Shown here: one piece after another, positions 34,518-43,327 of the stretch
How the letters are laid out: each line of letters opens with the position of its first letter
Numbering within the stretch: position 1 is the first letter of the stretch
Origin: Lentibacter algarum
Lineage (GTDB): Bacteria > Pseudomonadota > Alphaproteobacteria > Rhodobacterales > Rhodobacteraceae
Assembly (NCBI RefSeq): GCF_018860975.1
Contig: NZ_JAHKQI010000003.1
Coordinates: 124,001 to 188,000, forward strand
Direction of reading: 5' to 3'
Length of the DNA stretch: 64,000 nt
Position numbers and translations under genes: made by a program
Notes under the pieces: model-generated
Databases searched by the model: none
Told to the model about the DNA's origin: nothing
What the model saw: the letters and a program-made list of their open reading frames with translations, nothing else

Positions 34518-36059
34518 TCAACTGCCGTAGAGCGCGCCCCAGCGTTCAATCAGCCTTTGCTGCAGCCCTTTGGCGCGGCCGTTCCAGCTTCGCGTGCCTT
34601 GCGGGCGATCGCGGTCTCCGCGTTTGATCTTGGCGCGTTTGTCGGTGTCGGCGGCGAAAATGGCAAAGCTCATCACCGTGCCGTCTGCCGCACGTGCATA
34701 CCCCGCCAAGGCCGAAACAAAGTTGAGCGTGCCGGTTTTGGCGTTCACCTTTATCGGGTGATTTTTGTTCACCTTGCCGTCTTTGTTTCGCATGGCGATC
34801 GGCTTCAGAATCGGCGCAATCACACCCCGCGCCTTGACCAGCGCCAAAGCCATGTCTTTCGCCGTAGCTCTTGAGGCATCGCCAAGCCCCGAGTGATCGA
34901 CAAACTTGCTCTGCTTCATGCCCAGCTTTGCGCCGGCCCAGCGGTTCATCTCGCTGGCGCTCGCCTTCACCGAGGCAACCTTCCCCTTGCGAGCCTTTGT
35001 CGCTGCGAGGCCGACCATCTCGGCTGTCAGGTTGTTGGAATACTTCAGGAACCCCTGGCAAATTTTGCGCAGCTCGACGCTTTGCTGACGCGCGATCACC
35101 GTGCCCGCGCGCCCCTTGTCAGTTTGCGGCGCTTTCAGCACGATGCCCTGTGAGCGGGCAAATGTTCGAAACACCTCGCCTGCGTAAATCTCCGGTTGGC
35201 GCACCGGAAGCCAGCGCGAGCCACCTTTGCCAAGCGCGCCCTGCGCGACGGTCCAGATGTCTTTGCCGCCCTTGCTTTGATAGGTGTAAACCGGCTGCTC
35301 GCGCGCGGCGATCCGCACCGTGGCAAAGCTCACTTCCGGCCGGTATTTGGCCGAACGCGCATCCATCGTCGTCGCCCACTTGCCGCCGGTGTTTTTCCAC
35401 TCAAAGTGCACGCGGTTGTAGTTAAGGCAAATCCCTGAAATCGCAGGATTATATCCAACATGATCAGGCTGGTCCTTGTCGATTCTGTCAATCTGCGGAA
35501 GATTTGTTCCATCAACAATAAACTTACCGCGCACCTCTTTAACACCGGACTTTTTGAGCGAGGCCGCAAGGAGTGCCAGCCTGTCGGTGCTCAGCGTCGG
35601 ATCGCCCCCGCCCTTGAGCACAAGGTCACCCTTCAGCACTCCGCCGCTTATCTTGCCGACAGCGTGCAACTCCGTAAAAAACCGGTGCCCGTTGCCAAGC
35701 ACATCCAGCGCATACAGTGCTGTCACGGCTTTGGTCACACTTGCAGGTGGTTGGCCTTTGCTGCCGTTGCCGCTCTCCAGGATCAGCCCCGTCTTGGCAT
35801 CCGCCACAGCAAATCCGACACGCCCGCCAAGCTTGGCTTGCTTGATCAACTCCGCCGCACTGGTGATCTTTGGCGCGGCTGGTGCAGCCGACTTCGCTTG
35901 CGCTGCGCCCCGCGCTGCACCGCCACCACCGGGCCGCATCTGCGGCCGCAAACTGCGTGCAGGGGCTTTTGCAGCCGCCGCAGCGCCGATCAAAGACGCC
36001 ACACCGCTTAGAAAAAGCCGTTTTGAAAACCTATACTTCATCAGCTGATTTAAGCGCAT
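34518..36059 (-). CDS. dacB: D-alanyl-D-alanine carboxypeptidase/endopeptidase (PBP4 type)
   Basis: The product is 513 residues from ATG 36059 (or 507 from ATG 36041), with an export signal (RLFLSGVASLIGAAAAA) and a Gly/Ala/Pro linker. The class C PBP motifs are in order: PASVTKAV (S-x-x-K), YSNNLTAEM (S-x-N) and NAKTGTLNF (K-T-G). A large insertion between the first two motifs is typical of PBP4. It trims or cuts peptidoglycan crosslinks in the periplasm. It follows nadD on the same strand after 37 bases. The start is uncertain because neither ATG has a well-placed ribosome site. Confidence 0.9.
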   Translation of the reverse strand: MRLNQLMKYRFSKRLFLSGVASLIGAAAAAKAPARSLRPQMRPGGGGAARGAAQAKSAAPAAPKITSAAELIKQAKLGGRVGFAVADAKTGLILESGNGSKGQPPASVTKAVTALYALDVLGNGHRFFTELHAVGKISGGVLKGDLVLKGGGDPTLSTDRLALLAASLKKSGVKEVRGKFIVDGTNLPQIDRIDKDQPDHVGYNPAISGICLNYNRVHFEWKNTGGKWATTMDARSAKYRPEVSFATVRIAAREQPVYTYQSKGGKDIWTVAQGALGKGGSRWLPVRQPEIYAGEVFRTFARSQGIVLKAPQTDKGRAGTVIARQQSVELRKICQGFLKYSNNLTAEMVGLAATKARKGKVASVKASASEMNRWAGAKLGMKQSKFVDHSGLGDASRATAKDMALALVKARGVIAPILKPIAMRNKDGKVNKNHPIKVNAKTGTLNFVSALAGYARAADGTVMSFAIFAADTDKRAKIKRGDRDRPQGTRSWNGRAKGLQQRLIERWGALYGS

Positions 36060-36096
36060 CCCTACAAGCTCGGCAAGCACACAAACGCGTAACTTG

Positions 36097-36711
36097 TCAG
36101 CCTTTCTTGTCGTTCGGCCAATTGCCGCTCTGTCTGATCTGGCTTGAGGACAAATCGACCATCGGCACATTCACAAAGCACCACGCAGGCGCCTCTGAAC
36201 GGCCAAGCAAACCCGCCCTTGATGCGCGCATCTGATAGCGCTTATAGGCCTCGGCAGCCTTAGCCCCTCGCGCGGCACCGCGCTGCCCGGGCCGCGCGAG
36301 CACCCCAACCGGCACCGTCTCCATGATCCATTGCCAATCTTGCCACTGCGCAAACTGCACAAGATTGTCCGCTCCCATCAGCCAGACAAACCGCGCCTGC
36401 GGATAAGCCACGATCAACGCCTTTATTGTCTCGGCCGTATACCGCGTCCCACTGCGCTGCTCAAAATCGGAAATCCGCACCCGCGGGTGCTGCATCACCT
36501 CCCGCGCCCGTTTCATCCGCCGCTCAAACCCCGCTGGCCCTCGCGCTTTCAACGGGTTGCCGGGGCTCACCAGCCACCAAACCTCATCAAGCCCGAACCG
36601 CTTGAGCGCCTCGCGGGTGATATGCACATGCCCCGCATGCGCCGGATCAAACGATCCGCCCAACAGCCCGATCACGCGGCCTTCCGGCACATATGGCATC
36701 CCGTGTTTCAT
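36097..36711 (-). CDS. nadD: Nicotinate-nucleotide adenylyltransferase
   Basis: NadD joins nicotinate mononucleotide and ATP to make deamido-NAD, the step before NadE (found at 58.4 kb). The 204-residue product has the nucleotidyltransferase motif [19 protein letters not shown], then [25 protein letters not shown] and the C-terminal [10 protein letters not shown] (the ISSTxIR motif). ATG 36711 is chosen; a TTG at 36732 is in frame. In many relatives nadD is followed by rsfS and rlmH; here dacB follows instead. Confidence 0.92.
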   Translation of the reverse strand: MKHGMPYVPEGRVIGLLGGSFDPAHAGHVHITREALKRFGLDEVWWLVSPGNPLKARGPAGFERRMKRAREVMQHPRVRISDFEQRSGTRYTAETIKALIVAYPQARFVWLMGADNLVQFAQWQDWQWIMETVPVGVLARPGQRGAARGAKAAEAYKRYQMRASRAGLLGRSEAPAWCFVNVPMVDLSSSQIRQSGNWPNDKKG

Positions 36712-36768
36712 ACGCCCGTTTTCGCCAGACAACGCGCTTAAGTCAACGCGGCTAGTTTCTTGGGCTAC

Positions 36769-37113
36769 CTAGCTACGCTCGAGAAGCTCGTTCTTCACTT
36801 CGTCTGCTAGAGCACAAGCTTGAGCAACAAAATGGTTCATATCTCTAAGCAAAGCTTGAAGTCGTAGCTTGTGCAACCCGATATCACCGTCATCGGACCA
36901 AGCTACAAGGGCTTCGATGAGCTGATCGTTGATTGGTGAAAGAGCCGCAATTTAATCCCGCATGCCTGTAAGCTGTTCCGCAAGAGAGCTGACGTTACCC
37001 AGCGACGGAACGTTATGCCGAATTGAAATTTCAAAAACTCGCTGCAAACCAATCAATGAATTTTCAAAAGATTTTTGCAGCAACGTCTGGATTTTCGGCA
37101 ATGAATTTACGAA
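36769..37113 (-). pseudogene. Decayed reading frame with one internal stop
   Basis: Read on the minus strand, one frame runs from 37113 to a TAG at 36769-36771 and is interrupted only by TAA at 36952-36954. The two halves read as plausible protein: LQKSFENSLIGLQRVFEI and SSLAEQLTGMRD before the stop, and LSPINDQLIEALVAW, LHKLRLQALLRDM and ALADEVKNELLERS after it, all helical. No start codon with a ribosome site is seen and the 5' end is missing. The DNA is more A+T rich than its neighbours. I cannot name the family. It is probably a remnant of an acquired gene. Confidence 0.5.
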
Positions 37114-37270
37114 TTAGTGCCAAAAAAATTCTCCAAACCAGTACACCACTCTAGATTGCGCACTCAGTTGGCACCTTACAAGGCTAAAACTTCATAAGCG
37201 TCCATTGCCCCCGCGCCCGCCAAAGGCTATCACCCGTCAACAGTTTCACACCCATCAGACGAGGTCTCCA

Positions 37271-38926
37271 ATGGCTGCTTACCAATACGTTTACCACATG
37301 CAGGGTGTCTCAAAGACATATCCAGGCGGCAAGAAGTGTTTTGAAAACATCCACCTGAACTTCCTCCCCGGTGTCAAAATCGGTGTCGTGGGTGTCAACG
37401 GCTCGGGTAAATCAACCCTGATGAAGATCATGGCGGGGCTCGACACCGAGTTCACCGGTGAAGCATGGCACGCCGAGGGCGCCAAGGTTGGCTACCTTCC
37501 GCAGGAGCCAAAGCTTGACGAAACGCTTGATGTGCGCGGCAACGTGATGCTCGGCGTGGCGGCCAAAAAGGCCAAGCTCGACCGCTACAATGATCTGGCG
37601 ATGAACTACTCCGACGAAACCGCCGAAGAGATGGCTTCGCTGCAAGACCAGATCGACGCCGAGAACCTCTGGGATCTCGACAGCCAGATCGACGTGGCGA
37701 TGGAAGCCCTGCGCTGCCCCCCCGACGACGCGGATGTGAAAAGCCTCTCTGGCGGTGAAGCCCGCCGCGTTGCCCTTTGCAAACTGCTGCTCGAAGCGCC
37801 TGACATGCTCTTGCTCGATGAACCGACAAACCACCTTGACGCCGAGACGATCGCATGGCTCCAGCAGCACCTGATGGACTACAAAGGCACCATCCTTTGC
37901 GTCACCCACGACCGCTACTTCCTTGATGATATCACCAGCTGGATACTTGAACTCGACCGTGGCCGCGGCATTCCCTACGAGGGCAACTATTCTGCGTGGC
38001 TCGAGCAAAAAGCCAAGCGCCTTGAGCGCGAAGCCAAGGACGACAAGTCAAAGCAAAAGACGCTTGAGCGCGAGCTTGAGTGGATGCGCCAGGGCCAGAA
38101 AGCCCGCCAAGCCAAGCAAAAGGCCCGGATCAACGCCTACAACGATCTCGCAGGCCAGTCCGAGCGCGAAAAGCTCTCGCGTGCCCAGATCGTTATCCCC
38201 AATGGCCCGCGCCTTGGTGACAAGGTCATTGAAGTTGAGGGCCTCAAAAAAGCGATGGGCGACAAGCTCTTGGTTGAAGACCTGACGTTCTCCCTCCCAC
38301 CGGGCGGCATCGTTGGTGTCATCGGCCCCAACGGCGCCGGTAAATCAACGCTGTTCAAAATGTTTACAGGTCAGGAAAAGCCCGACGAAGGCACTGTCAC
38401 CTATGGCGACACGGTTGATCTTTCCTATGTTGACCAGTCCCGCGACGACCTCGACGACAACGCCACCGTCTGGGAGGCGATCTCCGGCGGCAACGACATC
38501 ATCGTGCTCGGTGACGCCGAAGTGAACTCGCGCGCCTATTGCTCCGCGTTCAACTTCAAAGGCGGCGACCAGCAGAAAAAGCTCTCGCTGTTGTCAGGCG
38601 GCGAGCGCAACCGCGTCCACATGGCTCGGCTGCTCAAGGAAGGCGGCAACGTGCTGCTCCTCGATGAACCGACAAACGACCTTGACGTTGAAACGCTCCG
38701 CGCCCTCGAAGACGCCCTAACCGAATTCGCCGGCTGCGCCGTGGTCATCTCCCACGACCGCTTCTTCCTCGACCGTATCTGCACCCACATGCTCGCCTTT
38801 GAAGGCGAAGCGCATGTCGAGTGGTTCGAAGGCAACTTCGCGGATTATGAGGAAGACAAGAAGCGTCGTCTTGGTGCTGATGCACTCGAACCCAAACGCT
38901 TGAAACACAAGAAGTTCAGCAGATAA
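37271..38926 (+). CDS. ettA: Energy-dependent translational throttle protein EttA (ABC-F)
   Basis: EttA is a soluble ABC-F ATPase that binds the ribosomal E site and gates the first elongation step according to energy charge. The 551 residues show two ABC domains: Walker A GVNGSGKS with signature SLSGGEARRVAL and Walker B MLLLDEPTNHLD in the first, and GPNGAGKST, LSGGERNRVHMA and VLLLDEPTNDLD in the second. Between them is the charged arm-linker (EREAKDDKSKQKTLERELEWMRQ). ATG 37271 has GAGG 7 bases before it. Confidence 0.94.
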   Translation: MAAYQYVYHMQGVSKTYPGGKKCFENIHLNFLPGVKIGVVGVNGSGKSTLMKIMAGLDTEFTGEAWHAEGAKVGYLPQEPKLDETLDVRGNVMLGVAAKKAKLDRYNDLAMNYSDETAEEMASLQDQIDAENLWDLDSQIDVAMEALRCPPDDADVKSLSGGEARRVALCKLLLEAPDMLLLDEPTNHLDAETIAWLQQHLMDYKGTILCVTHDRYFLDDITSWILELDRGRGIPYEGNYSAWLEQKAKRLEREAKDDKSKQKTLERELEWMRQGQKARQAKQKARINAYNDLAGQSEREKLSRAQIVIPNGPRLGDKVIEVEGLKKAMGDKLLVEDLTFSLPPGGIVGVIGPNGAGKSTLFKMFTGQEKPDEGTVTYGDTVDLSYVDQSRDDLDDNATVWEAISGGNDIIVLGDAEVNSRAYCSAFNFKGGDQQKKLSLLSGGERNRVHMARLLKEGGNVLLLDEPTNDLDVETLRALEDALTEFAGCAVVISHDRFFLDRICTHMLAFEGEAHVEWFEGNFADYEEDKKRRLGADALEPKRLKHKKFSR

Positions 38927-39337
38927 AAAGAGCGGCCCCAGACCGCGGGTGGGGGTAAAGCCCCCGCCCATGGGGGCGGTCGGGGGCTGCTCGGCCTCGC
39001 CGAGCCAAGGGGTGCAACTCGCTGTTCGCGCGCCCTCTTGGCTTGAGGCACCCCAAAAGCAAATCGACGGGCCACGGCATGGCGACCCGCCGCCAGCTAC
39101 CTGATGCTTTATCCTTGCCAAGCCCGTAAGCCCTCACCGTCGCGCACAAGCTTCACCAAATCGCCGTGCCAAGGGGTGGCCCGTCGATATGCGGGCAGCC
39201 TTTGGCTGCTATTGCGCATAAGTTTGTAAGCCGACAGTTGCAAAAACGTGGAACGCAATGTCGCGCTATCACCGTTGAACTCAACAAGGAAATGGTTCAC
39301 CCTCGACGTGCGATTTACAAATTTCAGGATGGAATAA
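38927..39337. repeat. Structured intergenic region with long imperfect inverted repeat
   Basis: This gap contains no gene but much pairing. Near 38945-38995 are G/C-run hairpins (GGGGG-TAAA-GCCCCC and an outer GACCGC / GCGGTC pair). At 39063-39085 and 39161-39188 lie long arms: ATCGACGGGCCAC pairs with GTGGCCCGTCGAT, and GGCATGGCGA with TCGCCGTGCC, around a 75-base loop. The 11-mer GCCAAGGGGTG occurs at both 39004 and 39168. It could be a REP/MITE-like element or a structured RNA; no T-run follows. Confidence 0.5.
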
Positions 39338-39691
39338 ATGACAACCAAAGCAGTTTTCGCTATCGTTACTCTCACGTCTGTTTCACTTGGCAGCGCGCTC
39401 TTTGCCAAAGATCTGGCAGCTCCCGAAGCGCTCGCCTTGCTAAGTGGAAAGTCCCTTAGCTGCACATCTGAAGGCCGGCCTGTAACGATCGATTTCAGCA
39501 AGGCTGATGCGAAAGGCCGCATCAAATACAAGGCAACTGTTGGCGGCCAAAAATTCTCAAACAGTTATCGCAGCACGAAAAAAGGCAAGCTTGTTCAAGG
39601 TTCGTCCAATGCACCGCGGAGCGTTTCCGTCGACGGAAAAGGCTTGATCACCATAAAAGGCCGCGGCGTTCCCACGGCCGTTTGTAAATAG
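39338..39691 (+). CDS. Small secreted protein, function unknown
   Basis: The 117-residue precursor has a signal peptide (AVFAIVTLTSVSLGSALFA) and a basic, beta-rich mature part with two cysteines (LSCTSEG and the C-terminal AVCK) that could form a disulfide. The start has AGGATGGAA upstream. I do not recognise a family. It lies alone between the structured repeat region and a shared terminator. Confidence 0.65.
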   Translation: MTTKAVFAIVTLTSVSLGSALFAKDLAAPEALALLSGKSLSCTSEGRPVTIDFSKADAKGRIKYKATVGGQKFSNSYRSTKKGKLVQGSSNAPRSVSVDGKGLITIKGRGVPTAVCK

Positions 39692-39750
39692 TCCATCGGC
39701 GCAGCCCGTAGTTCCACGGGCGGAACACTTAAGGTTCCCCCCACAACAAA

Positions 39751-39780
39751 AAAGGGCCCACCCTCACAGGCAGGCCCTTT
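39751..39780. terminator. Intrinsic terminator between secreted protein gene and peroxiredoxin
   Basis: AAAGGGCC (from 39751) pairs with GGCCCTTT (39773-39780). On the minus strand it is followed by TTTTTT, so it mainly ends the peroxiredoxin transcript; it may act in both directions. Confidence 0.8.
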
Positions 39781-39802
39781 CCAATCTCTCAGATCAAATC
39801 CC

Positions 39803-40336
39803 TTAAGCAGGAACGCTCAGCGCTTTCATCACGTTCTCGGGCGAAGACACACCGTATGGGTCTTCCGCGTGGTTGTCGGCGAGGCCGGGCTCTTCGAACC
39901 ACTGCTCAACAACACCGTCCTTGACGATCGCCGCATAGCGCCATGAGCGCAGGCCAAAGCCGAGGTTGTCCTTATCGACAAGCATGCCCATTTTGCGGGT
40001 GAACGTGCCCGAGCCATCAGGGATGACTTTGACGTTTTTCAGCCCTTGGCTCTCGGCCCATTTGTTCATCACAAACGCATCGTTCACCGACAGGCAATAG
40101 ATCTCGTCGATGCCCGCGTCTTTGAAGGCGGCATAGCCTTTCTCGAAACCGGGCAGTTGGTATGTCGAGCAAGTCGGCGTGAAAGCGCCCGGCAGCGAGA
40201 ACAGCACAACACGTTTGCCGGCGAAGTAGTCGGCGGTCGTCTTGTCTTCCCAACGGTAGGGGTTTGGCCCTTCGATGCTCTCGTCGCGCACGCGGGTTTT
40301 GAAGGTTACGTCTGGCAGCTTAACACCTGATTTCAT
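39803..40336 (-). CDS. Peroxiredoxin, Prx5/AhpE-like (1-Cys or atypical 2-Cys)
   Basis: The 177-residue enzyme has the peroxidatic motif PGAFTPTCSTYQLPGF, with the cysteine in T-P-T-C-S, and the Prx5 features VNDAFVMNKWAE and GLRSWRYAAIV. It reduces hydrogen peroxide or organic peroxides, probably with glutathione or glutaredoxin. Only one further cysteine (EIYCLSV) is present, so the resolving thiol is uncertain. A long intergenic region separates it from the divergent cspA. Confidence 0.9.
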   Translation of the reverse strand: MKSGVKLPDVTFKTRVRDESIEGPNPYRWEDKTTADYFAGKRVVLFSLPGAFTPTCSTYQLPGFEKGYAAFKDAGIDEIYCLSVNDAFVMNKWAESQGLKNVKVIPDGSGTFTRKMGMLVDKDNLGFGLRSWRYAAIVKDGVVEQWFEEPGLADNHAEDPYGVSSPENVMKALSVPA

Positions 40337-40866
40337 CGCTCGGTTTCCTCATTGAATTTTTACGCAATATCACCCCGATCGGGCGGTATTTTTCGCTTAT
40401 AATGATTCTAAAACTGGTGCAATTCCAAAGCGGAATGCACTTCATTTTGCCGCAGTCCGGCTGCTGCGTTCTGTTCTTTTCTGCCCCATCTACCTAATAA
40501 ATGAGCAGACAAAGGCTGCAGCAATCGCCGCTAGCGTGGCATCTTCGTTAACACTTTTTGGGTCTCAAAACTGTCAGCACGCATTATGCACTGTGGTATG
40601 CACTGCTATATGCACGGGTTGTGCAGGCCGGTTTGGCGAGTGGGAAATGGTTAACGCAACCAAAAGGCGCTCGGCGGAAGCCTGCTGTTAAAAGGCCCAT
40701 CCCAACAAGGCCTTGAAAAGAATCACCAAGACTGCCATATCAGCATTGCCTACGATCTTCGACTCGACCACCTGTTTTCCGACTACCGGCTCACAGACTT
40801 CGAACGTTACGTGACTACGCCGGGCTGCCGCACTACCGCGGGCAGCACAAAAGAAGGAAAATACTG
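40337..40866. promoter_or_regulatory. Long divergent intergenic region before peroxiredoxin and cold-shock genes
   Basis: The 530 bases hold both promoters and probably a long cold-shock leader RNA, as is usual for csp genes. A palindrome CCCGATCGGG lies near 40374. At 40585-40625 three tandem 12-base units each begin TATGCAC (starts 40585, 40597 and 40609), followed by GTGCA at 40621; these iterons could be an operator. The ribosome site AAGAAGGAAA precedes the cspA ATG. Confidence 0.5.
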
Positions 40867-41073
40867 ATGGCTACTGGCACAGTAAAATGGTTCAACTCAA
40901 CTAAAGGCTTCGGCTTTATCGCACCAGACGGTGGCGACAAAGATGTGTTTGTTCACATCTCAGCAGTTGAACGCGCCGGCCTCACAGGCTTGGCCGACAA
41001 CCAAAAAGTAAGCTTCGACATCGAACCAGGCCGCGACGGCCGTGAAGCTGCTTCAAACATCGCGCTTCTCTAA
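40867..41073 (+). CDS. cspA: Cold-shock protein (CspA family)
   Basis: The 68-residue OB-fold protein has both RNA-binding motifs: [12 protein letters not shown] (RNP1) and DVFVHISAV (RNP2). It binds single-stranded RNA and DNA and melts RNA structure. Family members are often induced by cold or stationary phase through a long structured leader, which fits the 500-base upstream gap. A strong terminator follows. Confidence 0.93.
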   Translation: MATGTVKWFNSTKGFGFIAPDGGDKDVFVHISAVERAGLTGLADNQKVSFDIEPGRDGREAASNIALL

Positions 41074-41092
41074 GCCCGATTGCAGAACACTT

Positions 41093-41125
41093 AAAAGGCG
41101 CGCTCATTTGGGCGCGCCTTTTTCG
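41093..41125 (+). terminator. Intrinsic terminator of cspA
   Basis: AAAAGGCGCGC (41093-41103) pairs perfectly with GCGCGCCTTTT (41112-41122), followed by further T and TCG. Confidence 0.9.
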
Positions 41126-41140
41126 TTTTAAAGCAACCGA

Positions 41141-41380
41141 TTAAGCTGCTTTCTTCTCGGGCTCCGCTTCCAAACCAGGAGCAGGCAACGCGAGCGCCTC
41201 ATCAGGCATTTGCTCCGGCAACTCAAGGCTGATCTCGCCCGTATCCGGCACAAAACTCAGCTTCGGTTTCACGTCCATGTCCCCCATCACTGCATTGATC
41301 TCTGCCAAGGCGCGCTCAACTGTCTGGCGCTGCGTCTCCGCAGGTGATTTGGTCATCTTGGCGAGTAAATTCTTCAGCAT
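41141..41380 (-). CDS. Small acidic protein, function unknown
   Basis: The 79-residue product has a helical N-terminus (NLLAKMTKSPAETQRQTVERALAEINAVMGDMD) and an acidic, Pro/Ala-rich tail. No motif is recognised. A GGGGAAG ribosome site precedes the ATG at a good distance, which supports it as a real gene. Confidence 0.6.
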   Translation of the reverse strand: MLKNLLAKMTKSPAETQRQTVERALAEINAVMGDMDVKPKLSFVPDTGEISLELPEQMPDEALALPAPGLEAEPEKKAA

Positions 41381-41517
41381 TTTTGTCTTCCCCCATGTGT
41401 GACGTCCCCCATGAGTAGCGTATTCGTGTTCGTTATTTCAGGGGAAAGCCCGCGCGCTCTTCCCATCTATGAGCCCCTCCCCTAGACTGCCGTGAAACCG
41501 CAAAACAGGAGCCCGCA

Positions 41518-41865
41518 ATGGCCGAGATCACCCGTCATCACACCAGACAGCGCATGAGTCAGATCGTCACCCATGGCGACACCATTTATCTCGCAGGCCA
41601 AGTCGGAGATCCGGCACATGACGTTGCCGCGCAAACTGCCGACTGCCTTGAAAAGGTTGATAAATTGCTGGCTGAGGTTGGCTCGGACAAGACCAAGATC
41701 CTGCAATGCACAATCTGGCTTGCCGACATGGCCGACTTCGCTGCTATGAACGCGGTGTGGGACGCTTGGGTTGCCGAAGGCCATGCCCCTGCCCGCGCCT
41801 GTGGCGAAGCCAAACTGGCAACACCCGACTTCAAAGTCGAGCTTCTGGTCACGGCGGCGCGTTAA
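41518..41865 (+). CDS. RidA/YjgF family protein
   Basis: The 115-residue protein has the RidA fold with IYLAGQVGD, a cavity loop, and the C-terminal ARACGEAKLATPDFKVELLVTA, where the conserved Arg-x-Cys-like segment binds the enamine/imine substrate. RidA proteins hydrolyse reactive imines formed by PLP enzymes. Some subfamilies lack the activity. Its stop overlaps the convergent thioesterase stop by 4 bases. Confidence 0.85.
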   Translation: MAEITRHHTRQRMSQIVTHGDTIYLAGQVGDPAHDVAAQTADCLEKVDKLLAEVGSDKTKILQCTIWLADMADFAAMNAVWDAWVAEGHAPARACGEAKLATPDFKVELLVTAAR

Positions 41866-42257
41866 GCTTTCGGGGCCGGTTGTGGAACCGGGCGCGGCCG
41901 GCCTTCAGCGTCGATCGCCACGTAGGTAAAGCGCCCTTCGGTGACTTTTTGGAGTTCACCGCCCAGTCTCCGCAACGCCCAAGCCTCAAGCCCGACAGCC
42001 ATAGACGTGCGCCCGACGCTCTCTAAGCATGCATAAACGCTCAATATATCTCCTACTTGCACAGGGCGGATAAACTTCATCGCGTCAACCGCGACAGTCG
42101 TGACACGCCCCTGCGCACACTCCGCTGCGACAATTCCGCTGGCGATATCCATTTGCGCAAGGACCCAACCCCCGAAAATATCGCCGTTCACATTTACATC
42201 GGCAGGCATTGCAACCGTGCGTAATGTGGCTTCACCTTGGGGTTTTTCTTCGCTCAT
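41862..42257 (-). CDS. YciA-like acyl-CoA thioesterase (hotdog fold)
   Basis: From ATG 42257 (GGAG five bases upstream) the product has 131 residues. The hotdog signature is NVNGDIFGGWVLAQMDIASGIVAA with the catalytic Asp, followed by TVAVDAMKFIRPVQVGD. It hydrolyses acyl-CoA thioesters in the cytoplasm. An in-frame ATG at 42269 would add four residues but lacks a ribosome site. Confidence 0.88.
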   Translation of the reverse strand: MSEEKPQGEATLRTVAMPADVNVNGDIFGGWVLAQMDIASGIVAAECAQGRVTTVAVDAMKFIRPVQVGDILSVYACLESVGRTSMAVGLEAWALRRLGGELQKVTEGRFTYVAIDAEGRPRPVPQPAPKA

Positions 42258-42424
42258 CTGCGGCTCCATACCGACGGTTCACACTTTAGTAAGTATTAGA
42301 GCATAGGCTGTAAAAAGTGCCAGATACAAGTCGCCGGAGCGCCCGCGGTTTTCCCTATAGCCGCCACACTCCTGCCTTATTGTCGGGTGACTTTGGGAAG
42401 AACGGATAAACTGGGAAGAAAAAA

Positions 42425-42628
42425 ATGATCATTGCAGCACTTATGGTTGGCAGCATTGTCGGGGCGCTCATCGCCAGCGTCGGGTTCTTCGCATTTGGTA
42501 TCAGCCTCTCCGCAGCCCTGTCAGTGTATTTCTTCGCAGCACTCGCGCCAACAGCCCTTTCGGCTCTTACCACCATTGCCCAGATGCAAAACGAAGACAT
42601 ACGCCAAATGGCCGGATCAAAGAACTAA
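42425..42628 (+). CDS. Small two-helix membrane protein
   Basis: The 67-residue protein consists of two hydrophobic helices (residues 2-25 and 28-50) with small residues, and a short polar tail (QMQNEDIRQMAGSKN). A GGAAGAAAAAA sequence precedes the ATG. No family is recognised. It ends 2 bases before the convergent esterase gene. Confidence 0.6.
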   Translation: MIIAALMVGSIVGALIASVGFFAFGISLSAALSVYFFAALAPTALSALTTIAQMQNEDIRQMAGSKN

Positions 42629-42630
42629 GC

Positions 42631-43305
42631 TTACCCTCCGGTTTCAACTTCAGGCGCTTCAACTGTCTTGAGAAATGCCAGAACTTCTGGCCCAAGCTCT
42701 GCCACAATCATTTCTACACCTTCGGCATTCGGATGCACGCCATCGCTTTGCATCCACGCCAACGCCTCACTCGGCGTTGCTCCGAGCGGTGCCATAAAGC
42801 TCGCGACAAATGCCAAGCTATGGGCTTCGGCCAACTCCGGATATAGCCCCTCGAAGGCTTGCTTATAGGCCTTTCCGTAGTTCAGCGGTGCGTCCATTCC
42901 GATCAGCATCACCGGCACTTTCTTTCCCTGCGCGATCTGCAATATCGCTTCAAGGTTGGCCCGCGCCTGCTCTGCTGGCAGTCCGCGTAGCATGTCATTG
43001 CCGCCGAGCGTGACGATCAACGCATCTATATCGTCGCTCAAGCTCCACTCGATACGCGCGGCACCGCCTGCGGTTGTGTCACCCGACACGCCGCCGTTAA
43101 CCACGCTCACATCTTGCCCATGAGCGGTTAACCAGCTTTCAAGCTGCGGCACAAATCCCTCTGCCTCAGGCAAGCCGTAACCCTGTGTCAAGCTGTCTCC
43201 AAAAGCCAATACACGCAGTTCATCGGCTTTCAATGCGCCTGACATCGCTAAAACCAGCGCAATTGCCTTGCACAGCCCCGCCCATAACCCATATCGGTTA
43301 GGCAC
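42631..43305 (-). CDS. tesA: GDSL/SGNH-family esterase or lysophospholipase (TesA-like)
   Basis: The enzyme has a signal peptide (AIALVLAMSGALKA), then the SGNH blocks: LAFGDSLTQGYGL with the nucleophile serine, NGGVSGDTT, VTLGGNDMLRG and DGVHPNAEG with the catalytic Asp-His. It hydrolyses acyl esters in the periplasm. The start is unclear; GTG 43305 gives 224 residues and avoids overlap with the divergent ABC gene. The pairing with the ABC ATPase/FtsX-like permease is the classic tesA-ybbA-ybbP arrangement. Confidence 0.88.
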   Translation of the reverse strand: MPNRYGLWAGLCKAIALVLAMSGALKADELRVLAFGDSLTQGYGLPEAEGFVPQLESWLTAHGQDVSVVNGGVSGDTTAGGAARIEWSLSDDIDALIVTLGGNDMLRGLPAEQARANLEAILQIAQGKKVPVMLIGMDAPLNYGKAYKQAFEGLYPELAEAHSLAFVASFMAPLGATPSEALAWMQSDGVHPNAEGVEMIVAELGPEVLAFLKTVEAPEVETGG

Positions 43306-43327
43306 GCTGACAACTGGAAAACCCACT

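Noticed and set aside
39109-39531. 140-codon minus-strand frame over the structured repeat region
   Set aside because: It overlaps both the inverted repeat and a signal-peptide gene on the other strand, and its product has no motif.
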